Assembly: GCF_025449215.1 (NCBI RefSeq)
Contig: NZ_CP104900.1
Location: forward strand, 4,278,001-4,342,000
DNA: 64,000 nt
From: Shewanella seohaensis
GTDB lineage: Bacteria > Pseudomonadota > Gammaproteobacteria > Enterobacterales > Shewanellaceae
Reading direction: 5' to 3'
Positions 46,858-57,798 of this stretch are shown in pieces; position 1 is the stretch's first letter, and every line of letters starts with the position of its first letter. Under the pieces are notes generated by a model, which was not told the origin of the DNA, ran no database searches, and saw nothing but the letters and a program-made list of their open reading frames with translations. The position numbers were made by a program, and so were the translations under genes.

Positions 46858-47535
46858 ATGACTGATTTTATTTACCAACCACCGACAACTCCCTGGCTCG
46901 ATGTGCTTTACCAAGATAAAGACATTATCGTGGTCAACAAGCCTTCGGGATTATTGTCCGTGCCAGGTCGCGATCCCGCCCATTACGACAGTGTTTACGC
47001 CCGGGTAAAAGCCGAGCATCCGCATTGCCAAATCGTCCATCGCCTCGACATGGCGACCTCTGGTGTCATCGTGGTTGCGCTCATTCGTAGCGCCGAGCGC
47101 GAGCTAAAACGCCAATTTCACGATAGAGAAACCAGCAAAACCTATCTCGCCAGAGTCGCGGGATATGTTAAGAATGCGACGGGTAGCGTGGATTATCCGC
47201 TGATCTGTGACTGGCCAAATCGCCCAAAACAGAAGGTTGACCACGAGATAGGTAAACTCTCATTAACTCACTTTGAGGTGTTAAGCCGCGCCAAACGCTC
47301 GACTCTCGTTAAGCTAAAGCCGATTACTGGACGCTCACACCAACTCAGGGTGCATATGATGGCACTTGGGCATCCTATTCTCGGCGACGGCTTTTATGCC
47401 GATCCGCTGGCAAAATCCTTAGCACCGCGATTATTACTCCACGCCGCAGAACTGACCATTAAACACCCGTACACGGGTGAGAGCATGACGTTCAGTGCCG
47501 AGGCCCCCTTTTGTGAGCCAGAAGGTGAGCAATGA
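46858..47535 (+). CDS. rluA: Dual-specificity rRNA/tRNA pseudouridine synthase RluA
   Basis: A 225-aa enzyme making pseudouridine at 23S rRNA 746 and tRNA 32. The catalytic Asp is in VHRLDMATSGV near 62, and GRSHQLRVHM near 160 is the RluA-family substrate loop. There is no S4 domain, as in RluA, unlike RluC/RluD. The start at 46858 (MTDFIYQPP) fits the family; the frame extends upstream to 46801 without support. Confidence 0.92.
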   Translation: MTDFIYQPPTTPWLDVLYQDKDIIVVNKPSGLLSVPGRDPAHYDSVYARVKAEHPHCQIVHRLDMATSGVIVVALIRSAERELKRQFHDRETSKTYLARVAGYVKNATGSVDYPLICDWPNRPKQKVDHEIGKLSLTHFEVLSRAKRSTLVKLKPITGRSHQLRVHMMALGHPILGDGFYADPLAKSLAPRLLLHAAELTIKHPYTGESMTFSAEAPFCEPEGEQ

Positions 47536-47630
47536 TCACTAAAAACAATAAAAACACCTAAAAGCAGTAGCCATTCACCATAAAAGAACGTAACTTTATG
47601 ACAATTCATTATGTTATAGAGAGTTTATTT

Positions 47631-48092
47631 ATGGAAACCGCATTTCAGCGCGATCAGCTTGATAACCATATCCTCGAAGCCTTAATGCAAGACGCACGCA
47701 CCCCGTTTGCCGAGCTTGCCAAACGTTTCGGCGTGAGTGCGGGTACTATCCATGTGCGTGTCGAGAAAATGAAACAAGCGGGGATTATCACGGGTGCCCA
47801 GATCACCATCAATCCCAAGGCCCTTGGGTACGATGTCTGCTGTTTTATTGGAATTAATCTCAAAAGTGCTGGCGACTACCCCGCCGCCATCGCCAAGCTA
47901 AACGCCCTAGAAGAAGTGGTAGAAGCCTACTACACCACAGGTAACTACAGCATTTTTGTCAAAGTCATGTGCCAATCCATCGATGGCCTGCAACACGTGC
48001 TGATTAACCGCATCCAATCAATCGACGAAATTCAATCGACTGAAACCCTTATCAGCCTGCAAAACCCTATCACAAGAGCGGTGAAGCCTTAG
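47631..48092 (+). CDS. asnC: Lrp/AsnC-family regulator AsnC
   Basis: A 153-aa transcription factor nearly identical in layout to E. coli AsnC (152 aa): helix-turn-helix FAELAKRFGVSAGTIHVRVE near residues 20-45, then a RAM ligand-binding domain (YYTTGNYSIFVKVMC). AsnC senses asparagine and regulates asnA, but no asnA gene adjoins it here. The ATG at 47631 has GAGAG upstream. It follows rluA by about 95 bp. Confidence 0.93.
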   Translation: METAFQRDQLDNHILEALMQDARTPFAELAKRFGVSAGTIHVRVEKMKQAGIITGAQITINPKALGYDVCCFIGINLKSAGDYPAAIAKLNALEEVVEAYYTTGNYSIFVKVMCQSIDGLQHVLINRIQSIDEIQSTETLISLQNPITRAVKP

Positions 48093-48298
48093 TTACGGCT
48101 CTCACAAAAAGCCTTCAAACAGAATGCTATATCGCAAAATGATGACTTAAGTCTTTTTTCCACTAAAAGTGTTAACCGTACGATACTTTTGTGTTACAAC
48201 TTAATTGCTAGCCATTAAATGCGCAGCATAACAATAACAATTTAGCTACACGGTGCTGTTGTCAGTACCAAAAGCATTAATTGACAAGGAATGAAGTT

Positions 48299-51200
48299 GT
48301 GAAGACAAAATTATCTATCGCTATCTCGGCGGCACTATTATCAAGTGCAGCAGTTGCTAACAGTGGGTTCACTTTTGAAACTTACTCACCAGAAATCACC
48401 GCTCAAGACCAATATACCAAACCTAAACTAGCTGGAACTAACCTTACTGCTCCGCAACGTTTTATCGTTGAAATGGAATCACCTGCTCTAGCCAAATATA
48501 AGGGTGGCATTGGCTCTTACGCTGCGACAGCCACAACTAAGAAGGGACAAAAGCTAAACGTTCAGTCTTCCGAAGTGAAGAGTTATTCAAACTACCTAGC
48601 AAAAGAGCAAAACAATTTTGCAGCAGCTTTAGCCAAGACTATTCCTAACGCTAAAGTAGAGCGTCAATTTCAAACCTTATTCAATGGTGTAACTGTTGTT
48701 GGTCAAGGTCTAACCGCTGACACTTTGGCAAAAATGCCTGGCGTGAAATCTGTTTATCCAGAAAGTATGTACGAAATTAGTATGGACGCATCACACCAAG
48801 TCATTAATACCCAAGCCATGTGGAATGCTGTTTCTGGTATGGAGAATGCTGGTAAAGGTATTCGAGTTGCGGTCATTGATGGTGGTATCCGTCCAGAAAA
48901 CCCAATGTTCGCCGATGCAGGTTTTACAGCACCAAGCGGTAATTTACCGAAGGATGACTACTGCTCAACTGTAGATGCTTCTTTCTGTAACAATAAGTTA
49001 ATTGTTGCGCGCTGGTCACAACCAACATTCCAAGTATGCCCAAACGAATATATGAGCCCTCTCGGGTATGGCGGCCATGGTACGCACGTTGCGGCACGGC
49101 TGTTGGTAATAAAGTATCAACAACATTTAAAGAGATCCCTGTTGAATTATCAGGTGTTGCACCTGCCGCCTATTTAATGGTCTATAAAGCACTCTATAGC
49201 AAGGCAGACTGTACTGGTGGTAGTGGTTCTAACATTATGCTGATGGAAGCGTTAGAACACGCTGTAAATGATGGTGCAGACGTTATCAACAACTCATGGG
49301 GTGGAGGTCCTGGTGGCGATCCTGCAAGCAGCCCTTACAAAACCATGTTCGAAGCCGCAGAAGCTGCAGGGGTAGTTGTTGTGACTGCCGCCGGTAATGA
49401 TGGCAACGGTCCACAAACGATTGGATGCCCAGGGTGTATCGAGTCAGGTATCACAGTGGCAAACACAACGACTGGACGTTATTTTGCTAATAGCTTCAAT
49501 ACAGGCGCTGATGACCTCTTAGCTATCCCTAGCTCCGATGCTAACTTAGTAGCAGATATTACTGGCACTGTAATTGCTGCAAAAAATTTAGATGCTGAAA
49601 ATGCGAATGGCTGTAAAGCATTTGCCGCTGATTCTTTTAAAGATGGCATCGCCTTAATCTCTCGTGGCAGTTGTAATTTCACATTGAAAGCTGCAAATGC
49701 CAAAGCAGCGGGGGCTAAAGCCGTTGTTGTTTATAACAACGCAGCAGGCGCTCCAATCACCATGTCAATGCCTGGTGAAGAGTTTCCTGCTGTGATGATT
49801 ACAATGGATGCAGGCTTGGCCATTATTGAGTCAATGGGCGAAGCTGCAACTACAGGCACAATCGTTGCCAAGACTAAACGTATTATGGTTCCTGAACTTG
49901 CAGATAACCTAAACAGCACTAGCTCTCGCGGCCCAGATGGTAACCAAAATATCTTAAAGCCAGATATTGCTGCTCCCGGTACAAATATCCTATCCGCATT
50001 CTCACCAGACGATGGCGGTGAAGACTTCAATATGATCTCAGGAACGAGTATGGCAAGCCCACATGTTGCAGGTGCTGCAGCATTGATGAGCCAACTCCAT
50101 CCAGATTGGAGCGCAAACGATATTAAGACTGCCCTCACATCAACAGCTAAGTTTGATGGCATTCTTGATGATGATGCTGTTACGCCAGCTACACCATTCG
50201 ATATGGGTGCTGGACGTATGGATTTAGATGCTGCCGCGAAAGCAGTTCTTACTTTTGATAAACCATCCATTGCATCAGATTCTTGTGTTGGTCCGTGTAC
50301 CTTCACTCGAACTGTATACAATAAAGCCGATACCAAAACATCTTGGAATTTATCCGCCTCTTCTGATAGCACAGGAATTACAGTATCTCCTGCAACCCTC
50401 GAATTAGCAGCTGGAGCTTCTGCCACCTTTACAGTGACAGTTGACTCTACGTTTGCGGAATACGGTGAGTGGATCTTCGGTAATATCATGATTACCAGCG
50501 CGGATGGTTTACAAGATGCCCATTTACCGTTAGCTGTTTTAGCCAAAGAATCAAGTGACTCTAACCTGATTTCAACCTACACCACCAAAACAGATATCAA
50601 TGCAAGTGATGTTATTCCCGTTGTGGCTTCGATCAACAATACCGTATTTGAAAATACAGTCACAGTTACCGCGCAAGCTCCTGTAGGAACGAAACTCACC
50701 TCTAAAGATGACGTTAAAGTCACACTTACAGGTGCAACACAAAATGGATTACAAGTAAACGAAGACCTGGGCTCTGTGACCTGGGTTGGTAAGCTCGACC
50801 TACCTCAAATGAACACGGTAAAAGGTGCACAACGATTCCCAAGTATTGTTGATTTAGGGGTGAAACCTATTGCCTGTTCGGATGGTTGTGATGAACAATC
50901 CTTCACCTTTACCGTTCCTAGCTTTAAATACAACGGTGTAAGCTACACCAAAATAACGATTTCTGACAACGGATTGGCAATTGTTGGCGGTGGCAGCGCG
51001 AGTGGAACCTATGCAAACAAGGAATTACCTGACGGCAGTAACCCTAACAATATCCTAGCACCATTCTGGTCTGATTTTGACTTGTCTGATAATACAGCGG
51101 GTGATACTGGTGGCGGTAACTTAGCAGTAAGTGTATTCACTGATGGCGCAGGCGCTAAATGGCTTGCACTAGAATGGAATAAAGGCCAGCTCTATGGTGA

Positions 51201-52155
51201 TACTTCTGGTGCAGCCTACACCTTTAGCATCTGGATAAAAACAGGCGATACTGAAGAAGTCGTATTCAACTACATCAATATTCCTAATATGCCGGCGAAT
51301 GTCACTATCGGTGCCGAGAATATCGGTGGCACGATTGGTACAACTTATCATCACAATGGTTCAGGAAGTAGTATCACTACTGGTGATTCGTTAGCGTTGA
51401 AGACAACGACAGCTGGTAATGTCACTATTAACTATGATGTAAAAGCAACAAGCCTAAATGTAGGACAAGCTGATACAGCAGAAACAAATGAGGAAACCTC
51501 AGTCTCAATTGATGTGCTAGCTAATGATGATAAACCGGATATGAAAGTTGCACGAGCATCTATCACTGGTGATGGTATCACAGCAAACGCGCAACGTATT
51601 TTTGAGATTATGCCCAAAGGTGCCTTAGGTAATATTAGTATCGTTAAAGCACCATCACATGGCACTGCAACAGTTAATGCCACTGGAGGTATAGATTATA
51701 CGCCTGCGGTAGATTACTTCGGTTCTGATAGTCTTAGTTATACCTCTCAAGATGAGGACGGCAATACTGGTGCTGCCGCAATGGTTTCAATTACCGTCAA
51801 TAATGTGAATGACGCTCCCGTTGTAACACCACAACCCCATAGCGGCACAGTTGGTGAAGCCATTACGCTAAAACCAAATCCATTCGATGTTGATGGTGAC
51901 AAATTAACATACGTGTGGACCCAAACTGGAGGAGAAAGTCTGAGCTTTACTCCAACTAACGAGAATATAACTGTTACACCTAAAAAAGCAGGAGTGTACA
52001 CCTTCACTGTTGTAGCTAATGATGGCAAGCTTCAAAGCAACACAGGCGAACTCACTCTTACCGTAGCAGACAAGCCTGAATCAGGTGGTGGTGCTCTGGG
52101 TTGGTTAACTGCCTTGTTATTACCTCTGGCGGCAATGCGTCGTCGTATGAAGTAA
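48299..52155 (+). pseudogene. Secreted S8 subtilisin-like protease with GlyGly-CTERM, frameshifted
   Basis: About 1285 aa when read across one missing base. In order: signal peptide (1-25), I9 prodomain (about 55-160), S8 catalytic domain with Asp in VAVIDGGI, His in GGHGTHVA and Ser in SGTSMASPH, a PA domain inserted between His and Ser, Fn3-like and Ig-like modules, and a cadherin-like repeat (DYFGSDSLSYTSQDEDG). It ends in GGGALGWLTALLLPLAAMRR, a GlyGly-CTERM sorting tail cut by rhombosortase. The break is at GG 49093-49094; GGG gives HVAGTAVGNK. The GTG at 48299 has AAGGA upstream. An extracellular degradative protease. Confidence 0.9.
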
Positions 52156-52173
52156 GCTGTTCATCTATAAGCA

Positions 52174-52202
52174 AAAGGGAGTCTATATGACTCCCTTTTT
52201 TA
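52174..52202. terminator. Protease gene terminator
   Basis: AAGGGAGTC and GACTCCCTT around a TATAT loop, with A and T runs on either side, between convergent genes. Confidence 0.88.
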
Positions 52203-52246
52203 TTGTGTAGATGCGTAGGATCGCGATGGTATCAACAAGAACCGGA

Positions 52247-53017
52247 TTACGAACGCAGCCCTATTCCCCGTGAGATGAGGTAATACGCAACGCCCCAGAG
52301 TACGGCACAAAAGCCCACCATAATACCAATAGAAAGCGGAATGCTGATATCGGCAAATCCTAAGAAACCGTAACGGAAGACGTTGATCATATAGACTACA
52401 GGGTTCAGTGCCGAAACGCCTTGCCAAAAGGATGGCAGCAACGACAGTGAATAGAATACTCCGCCGAGGTAGGTTAAGGGCGTAAGCACAAACGTCGGGA
52501 TGATGCTGATATCATCGAAACTCTTGGCAAATACCGCATTAATTAATCCCCCTAAGGAGAACAGCACTGAGGTTAAAAATACCGTCATGACCACAAGGCC
52601 CGCATGGTGCAAGCTGATGTCGACAAAGAACATGGCGACTAGCGTGACGATTAACCCAACGCATAAGCCCCGAGCGACACCGCCACCCACATAGCCTGCA
52701 ATCATCACATAGTGAGGCACGGGCGCGACCATTAACTCCTCGAGATTGCGCTGAAATTTCGCGCTATAGAAAGAGCTCGCCACATTCGAATAGGAGTTAG
52801 TAATCACCGACATCATGATTAAACCTGGCGCGATAAACTCCATATAAGATACGCCACCCATATCGCCAATCCGGCTACCGACCAAGTTACCAAAAATCAA
52901 AAAATACAAGGTCATAGTGATCGCTGGCGGAACTAAGGTCTGGATCCAAATCCGGGTAAAACGATTGATTTCCTTGGTTAATATGCTTTTGAAGGCGATA
53001 AAATACAGCTGTTTCAT
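52247..53017 (-). CDS. ABC-2 type permease (YadH-like)
   Basis: A 256-aa permease with six membrane helices and the ABC-2 signature near residues 160-190 (SFDDISIIPTFVLTPLTYLGG). It pairs with the ATPase gene whose stop overlaps its start by four bases, as in E. coli yadGH. The substrate is unknown. Confidence 0.9.
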   Translation of the reverse strand: MKQLYFIAFKSILTKEINRFTRIWIQTLVPPAITMTLYFLIFGNLVGSRIGDMGGVSYMEFIAPGLIMMSVITNSYSNVASSFYSAKFQRNLEELMVAPVPHYVMIAGYVGGGVARGLCVGLIVTLVAMFFVDISLHHAGLVVMTVFLTSVLFSLGGLINAVFAKSFDDISIIPTFVLTPLTYLGGVFYSLSLLPSFWQGVSALNPVVYMINVFRYGFLGFADISIPLSIGIMVGFCAVLWGVAYYLISRGIGLRS

Positions 53018-53951
53018 GCCTTAGCTCCTTGGGTTTTCTTCACTAACTCGACGAAGAGTTCTTCTAAACGATTGGATTTGTTACGCATAGACAAAACCTC
53101 TACCTTAGCGGCGGTTAACTGCGTAAACACATCATTGAGATTGTGATCCTTTGCCACATCCACCTCTAAGGTATGCGGATCGGTTAAACGGCACACCATC
53201 CCATCGAGTGTGGGGGCGACATCGATGTCGCGGCGTAGGTCGAGGATAAAGGTTTCGAGATTCAGCTTACTCAGCAAGGCCTTCATGCTCGTGCACTCCA
53301 CCAGCACGCCCTTATCGATAATGCCGATATTGCGACAGAGCATTTCTGCTTCTTCAAGGTAATGAGTGGTCAGAATGATAGTCACGCCCTGTTGGTTGAT
53401 TTGCTTGAGGAATTCCCACATTGAGCGGCGTAACTCAATATCGACCCCTGCCGTTGGCTCATCTAAGATCAGTAACTTAGGTTCGTGCATCAGGGCGCGG
53501 GCAATCATTAATCGCCGCTTCATCCCCCAGAGAGAGTGCGAGATTGGCTGTTGCGCTTATCCCACAAATCCAGCTGGCTTAAGTATTTTTCGGCTCGCTC
53601 AAGAGCCACGGCCTTAGGCACGCCATAATAACCTGCCTGATTCACGACGATTTGCAGTACCGTTTCAAACTGGTTGAAGTTAAATTCCTGTGGCACTAAA
53701 CCTATGCACAGCTTGGCTTCCTCGAGCTGCTTATCGATATCAAAATCAAACACCTGCACAGAGCCAGCGGTTTTCTGCACCAAGGAGCTGATAATACCAA
53801 TAGTGGTCGACTTACCTGCGCCGTTCGGGCCGAGTAGAGCAAAAAAGTCTCCCTGTTCAACGGTAAGGCTAATCCCCTTTACCGCTTCTACACCGCCTTT
53901 GTAGGTTTTTTTTAGCCCCTCGAGTACGAGAGCATGGGCATGATTGACCAT
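53014..53951 (-). pseudogene. ABC transporter ATPase (YadG-like), frameshifted at the signature motif
   Basis: About 312 aa when read across one missing base (E. coli YadG is 308). Walker A LLGPNGAGKST is near 40. The signature is split: the first frame ends RTLSGG and the second starts MKRRLMIARAL. Walker B LLILDEPTAG and the switch His TTHY follow. The lost base is in the C5 run 53524-53528 on the plus strand. The ATG at 53951 has AGGTAG upstream; an earlier ATG at 53981 is in frame. Energises the YadH-like permease. Confidence 0.88.
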
Positions 53952-54159
53952 AGTGCTACCTGATCCTGAAAGAATGAACAAAACAATAAGATGGTGTCGA
54001 AAACAGCAAATGCAACACGCTAGGCTGTATAAAAACGAATTATGACTCTAGTTGATTGAATCAATACAGATTAATTTATTAAAAATAACTAATAGATCAC
54101 CAAACGCGGATACGTGCCCCCAAACAACATTTGCGTTGCCAACTTTCGGCACAAAACAA

Positions 54160-54181
54160 AACTCCCGCCTAGGCGGGAGTT
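54160..54181 (-). terminator. hpt terminator
   Basis: A perfect 22-bp palindrome AACTCCCGCC-TA-GGCGGGAGTT followed by T-rich sequence on the minus strand, 20 bp past the hpt stop. A stem of about nine pairs forms in RNA. Confidence 0.85.
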
Positions 54182-54201
54182 TGAGTCATAACGCATCGGG
54201 C

Positions 54202-54732
54202 TTATTCGAGCGGCACCACTTTGGCGATATAAGGCAAGTTGCGGTATTGTTCAGCATAATCGATGCCGTAACCCACAATAAACTCGTCTGGGATCGTAAA
54301 ACCGATAAAGTCGACTTTAACATCCACTTCACGGCGCTCGGGTTTATCCAACAGAGTGCACAGGGCTAAGCTCTTTGGCTCACGCAATAACAGCATTTCG
54401 CGCACTTTGTTTAAAGTGTTGCCCGAGTCAATTAAGTCTTCCACAATCAGCACGTCGCGGCCCGCGATATCCGATTGCACATCCTTCAGCACTTTCACAT
54501 CCCGTGAGCTGGTCATGGCATTGCCATAGCTCGAAACCGACATAAAATCGATTTCAACATGGCCTTTAATACGGCGGCACAGATCAGCCATAAATACGAC
54601 TGAACCTTTTAACAATCCCACCATCAGCAAACGCTCGCTGTTGGCATAGTGGGCATTGATTTGCTCGGCCATTTGATCCAATTTTTGGCTGATCTCTTCG
54701 GCGGAGATCATCACTTCGGTGGTGTGTTTCAT
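54202..54732 (-). CDS. hpt: Hypoxanthine phosphoribosyltransferase
   Basis: A 176-aa purine-salvage enzyme. The PRPP loop [13 protein letters not shown] is near 100-112, and the start MKHTTEVMI matches E. coli Hpt (MKHTVEVMI). In the given sequence its frame is open back through ubiX without a stop, but the start, length and homology all mark a separate protein. The ATG is 7 bp after the likely true ubiX stop. Confidence 0.93.
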   Translation of the reverse strand: MKHTTEVMISAEEISQKLDQMAEQINAHYANSERLLMVGLLKGSVVFMADLCRRIKGHVEIDFMSVSSYGNAMTSSRDVKVLKDVQSDIAGRDVLIVEDLIDSGNTLNKVREMLLLREPKSLALCTLLDKPERREVDVKVDFIGFTIPDEFIVGYGIDYAEQYRNLPYIAKVVPLE

Positions 54733-54739
54733 ATCAGTC

Positions 54740-55398
54740 TCAATTGTCGATGTCATTGGGGAGTGTTTGTCATAGCCCCAGCGACTCGTTAATGCATGGT
54801 CAACGCCCAAATGATCGAGGATTCGAGCGACCATGAAGTCTACCAGATCTTCTACGGATTTGGGATTATGATAAAAGCCCGGCGCCGCCGGCATAATAGT
54901 GGCACCTAAGCGTGACAGGGTTAGCATATGCTCTAAGTGTATGGCATTAAACGGAGTTTCACGCGGAACCAAGATCAGCTGACCGCGCTCTTTTAATACC
55001 ACGTCCGCCGCCCGTTCGAGCAAATTATTGCTCATGCCGGTAGCAACAGCCGCCAGTGTCCCCGTCGAACAAGGGCAAATCACCATTTGTTTAGGGGCTG
55101 CACTGCCTGAAGCTGGCGGCGAAAACCACTCATCCTTGCCTAATACCACTAACTCGCCAGATAAGGTTATCTTCTTCTGTGCCAGCACCTCGAGCAATTG
55201 TGCCTTGGCTTTATCGCTGTTCGCACTAAGCTGCAAGCCATGCTCAGTGGCTAGCACCACACGGGCCGCGCTTGAGATCATTAAAAACACTTGATAGCCC
55301 GAGGCCAACAAGCATTCTAACAATTTCAAGCCATAGGGCGCGCCCGAGGCACCGGTCCAGGCTAAGCTAATGGCTTTCTCAGATTTGGCATAGGCCAT
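54740..55398 (-). CDS. ubiX: Flavin prenyltransferase UbiX
   Basis: About 219 aa. It makes the prenylated FMN cofactor of UbiD decarboxylase in ubiquinone synthesis. The phosphate-binding start [10 protein letters not shown] and [25 protein letters not shown] and [12 protein letters not shown] are family hallmarks. As given, no stop separates it from hpt. An extra C in the run at 54758-54761 (minus strand C4 to C5) would end it at HSPNDIDN with TGA at 54740-54742; an extra base at 54776-54779 would end it even earlier. The start at 55398 directly follows the mpl stop (gap of 1 bp). Confidence 0.85.
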
Positions 55399-55399
55399 A

Positions 55400-56797
55400 T
55401 TAGTCCGCCTGCTGAACAAACTGTGGGCTGACTTCGAGCGCCGCCAACAGTTTCTTATGTAAGCCGCCAAAGCCACCGTTACTCATCACCACGATAGTGT
55501 CACCCGCTTTTGCCGAGGCAGAGACTTTAGCGACAACATCATCAATTTGATGTAGGACAGTCACAGGGATCACCGCCGCTTCCATCGCCTCTTTCATGTT
55601 CCAATCGATAGTATCGGCTTGATATAAAAAGGCTTCGTCCGCTTGCAGCATGGAATGAGCCAGCGTGTCTTTGTGCACCCCACTCTTCATCGTGTTCGAG
55701 CGCGGCTCTAATACGATAGTAATTTTGCTTTGACCGACCTTGGCACGCATGCCCTTAATAGTGGTCGCAATCGCTGTTGGATGGTGAGCAAAATCATCGT
55801 ATACACTCACGCCGTGGACAGTACCCAGCAGCTCCAGACGACGTTTCGGCGGTACAAAGCGAGTTAATGCCGCGATAGCAGCACTCGGTTTAACCCCAAC
55901 ATGGCGCGCGGCCGCGATGGCCATTAGCGCGTTTTCAATATTGTGCTGACCAATCAGCGCCCATTCGAGCACACCTTGGGATTCGCCATCGAAGAAGACT
56001 TCAAACTCGTGGCAATCATCACTTAAGGCCTTAGCATGCCAACCCTTAGTCACCTCAGCGGTGTGGAAGGTCTCTTGCTCGCTCCAGCAGCCCATCTCAA
56101 TGGTTTGTTTTACCGCGTGGGAATCGGCAGGCCAAATCACTTTGCCTTGTCCTGGCACGGTACGGATCAGATGATGGAATTGTTTTTGGATCGCCGCTAA
56201 ATCGGCAAAAATATCGGCATGGTCAAATTCGAGGTTATTGATCACCAGCGTACGGGGATGATAATGCACAAATTTAGAACGCTTATCGAAGAAGGCGCTG
56301 TCGTATTCATCGGCTTCGACCACAAAAAACGCCGATTCCCCTAAACGGGCCGACACGCCAAAGTTTTGCGGCACGCCGCCAATCAAGAAACCGGGTTGAT
56401 AACCACAATCCTCTAAGATCCACGCCAGCATACTCGAAGTGGAGGTTTTTCCATGGGTACCAGACACGGCTAACACCCAACGCTCAGGCAGAATATAATC
56501 GGCTAAAAACTGTGGTCCAGAGGTGTAAGGGAGCCCAAGGTTTAATACCGCTTCGACGCAAGGATTGCCTCGGCTCATGGCATTACCGATCACCACGAGA
56601 TCGGGATAACTACCCGCTTCACCTAACTGACTTGGATCAAAACCTTGAATGAGTTCAATATCTTGCTCTTCAAGCTGCGTACTCATCGGTGGATAGACGT
56701 TGGCATCCGAGCCTGTCACTCTGTGCCCTTTTGCCCTAGCCAAGAGTGCTAGGCCACCCATGAAGGTTCCACAAATTCCTAAAATATGTACGTGCAT
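55400..56797 (-). CDS. mpl: Murein tripeptide ligase Mpl
   Basis: A 465-aa Mur-ligase-family enzyme joining UDP-MurNAc to the recycled tripeptide L-Ala-gamma-D-Glu-meso-DAP. It begins [20 protein letters not shown] (Rossmann), has the ATP loop [12 protein letters not shown] near 108-119, the metal ligand region [13 protein letters not shown], and the third domain with EPRSNTMK. These features distinguish Mpl from MurC. AmpG, the importer that feeds this pathway, is encoded at 62.4 kb. Confidence 0.95.
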   Translation of the reverse strand: MHVHILGICGTFMGGLALLARAKGHRVTGSDANVYPPMSTQLEEQDIELIQGFDPSQLGEAGSYPDLVVIGNAMSRGNPCVEAVLNLGLPYTSGPQFLADYILPERWVLAVSGTHGKTSTSSMLAWILEDCGYQPGFLIGGVPQNFGVSARLGESAFFVVEADEYDSAFFDKRSKFVHYHPRTLVINNLEFDHADIFADLAAIQKQFHHLIRTVPGQGKVIWPADSHAVKQTIEMGCWSEQETFHTAEVTKGWHAKALSDDCHEFEVFFDGESQGVLEWALIGQHNIENALMAIAAARHVGVKPSAAIAALTRFVPPKRRLELLGTVHGVSVYDDFAHHPTAIATTIKGMRAKVGQSKITIVLEPRSNTMKSGVHKDTLAHSMLQADEAFLYQADTIDWNMKEAMEAAVIPVTVLHQIDDVVAKVSASAKAGDTIVVMSNGGFGGLHKKLLAALEVSPQFVQQAD

Positions 56798-56965
56798 ACC
56801 GCTCGCTCTGATGTTTTTGAATTCAAGGCTATTCTAATCCATAGCACCGCAGATTGGCAGTTTAGGATCTCGGAAAAGCCACTTGTTTGGCAAAGATACT
56901 GATAGAGAAAGGGATTTTTACAATTGAGTGAAGTTTAGCTAACAGAATTGTGCCACCAAGCTCAC

Positions 56966-57601
56966 TTATCCGCGCAAGCTGGCATAGAGCTTTGGATATT
57001 GACTGCGGTGACGATTAAAGAGGAACTGACGCAGGGCTTCTCGCTCTTCGGCTTCGGCCTGAAACCTGACAATCGCTAGTCCTTGCTCGTGGCGAATCGG
57101 CTCGATTTTAACCCGCATGGTTTCACCATCTGGTAACTGTAACTGCAGTTCTTGGCTATCGACCAACTGCTCAAACTGCTGCTGGGATTTAGCACGAATC
57201 GCCATGCCAGAACTCGACAAAGACACCACAGACCATTGTTCACCCTGATCTTGGTCGAAAATCCACACATCTTCTGGCTGAGTCAAACGCCAACTCCGCT
57301 CCGCCCCAGTGGCGTCGAATACTTCCGGGACACCTAAGGTGGGCAGCAATTGGCCAAAATCATCGAGGCGCATCTCTAAGGGAAACCATAGTTTATAGGG
57401 GCCGACCTCGGCCAGCAGGGTCAACTTGGCCTTGCCCAATAGCGAGGCCAGCGCTTGCGGCACATCGGTTTTGACCGTTAATACATGGTTAACCAAGGGC
57501 TCAGGATGAGCATCCTCGGCGTTATGGGTTATGCGATTAGGAGAAAATAACTCTCTAAAGCAAGCTAATTCCTCTAAGGTTAAATGCGGCTCATCAACCA
57601 T
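56966..57601 (-). CDS. Probable PilZ-type protein
   Basis: A 211-aa cytoplasmic protein. The C-terminal half (about 110-200) has a beta-barrel pattern with SLSSSGMAI, which resembles the second c-di-GMP motif of PilZ (D/NxSxxG) with the Asp replaced, and an Arg-rich ERSWRL upstream. Binding of c-di-GMP is therefore uncertain. A GGDEF cyclase is encoded at 1.6 kb. Single gene. Confidence 0.6.
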   Translation of the reverse strand: MVDEPHLTLEELACFRELFSPNRITHNAEDAHPEPLVNHVLTVKTDVPQALASLLGKAKLTLLAEVGPYKLWFPLEMRLDDFGQLLPTLGVPEVFDATGAERSWRLTQPEDVWIFDQDQGEQWSVVSLSSSGMAIRAKSQQQFEQLVDSQELQLQLPDGETMRVKIEPIRHEQGLAIVRFQAEAEEREALRQFLFNRHRSQYPKLYASLRG

Positions 57602-57798
57602 ACTGCAACCTACTCAGATGAATCCCTTGTACAAAAAATTACCACCAAAGCATGAGCCTGTACATTTTTTCATCTATAAATTTGCAAAAAAAGAAAAGTA
57701 GGCTAGCAAGGCTAAGGTCTGACTCCTATTAGCCATTTGCACTATTTAGTGAAGATTAACCACTCGTTGAGCGCTGCTGACTCGCGGATTGAGCTAAA

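Noticed and set aside
49731..50546. 271-aa frame on the minus strand in the protease gene
   Set aside because: A long shadow frame produced by codon bias of the protease; no start signal or motifs.
54202..55476. A genuine UbiX-Hpt fusion enzyme of 424 aa
   Set aside because: Hpt has its own standard start and length, UbiX its usual end; one extra base in a C run separates them.
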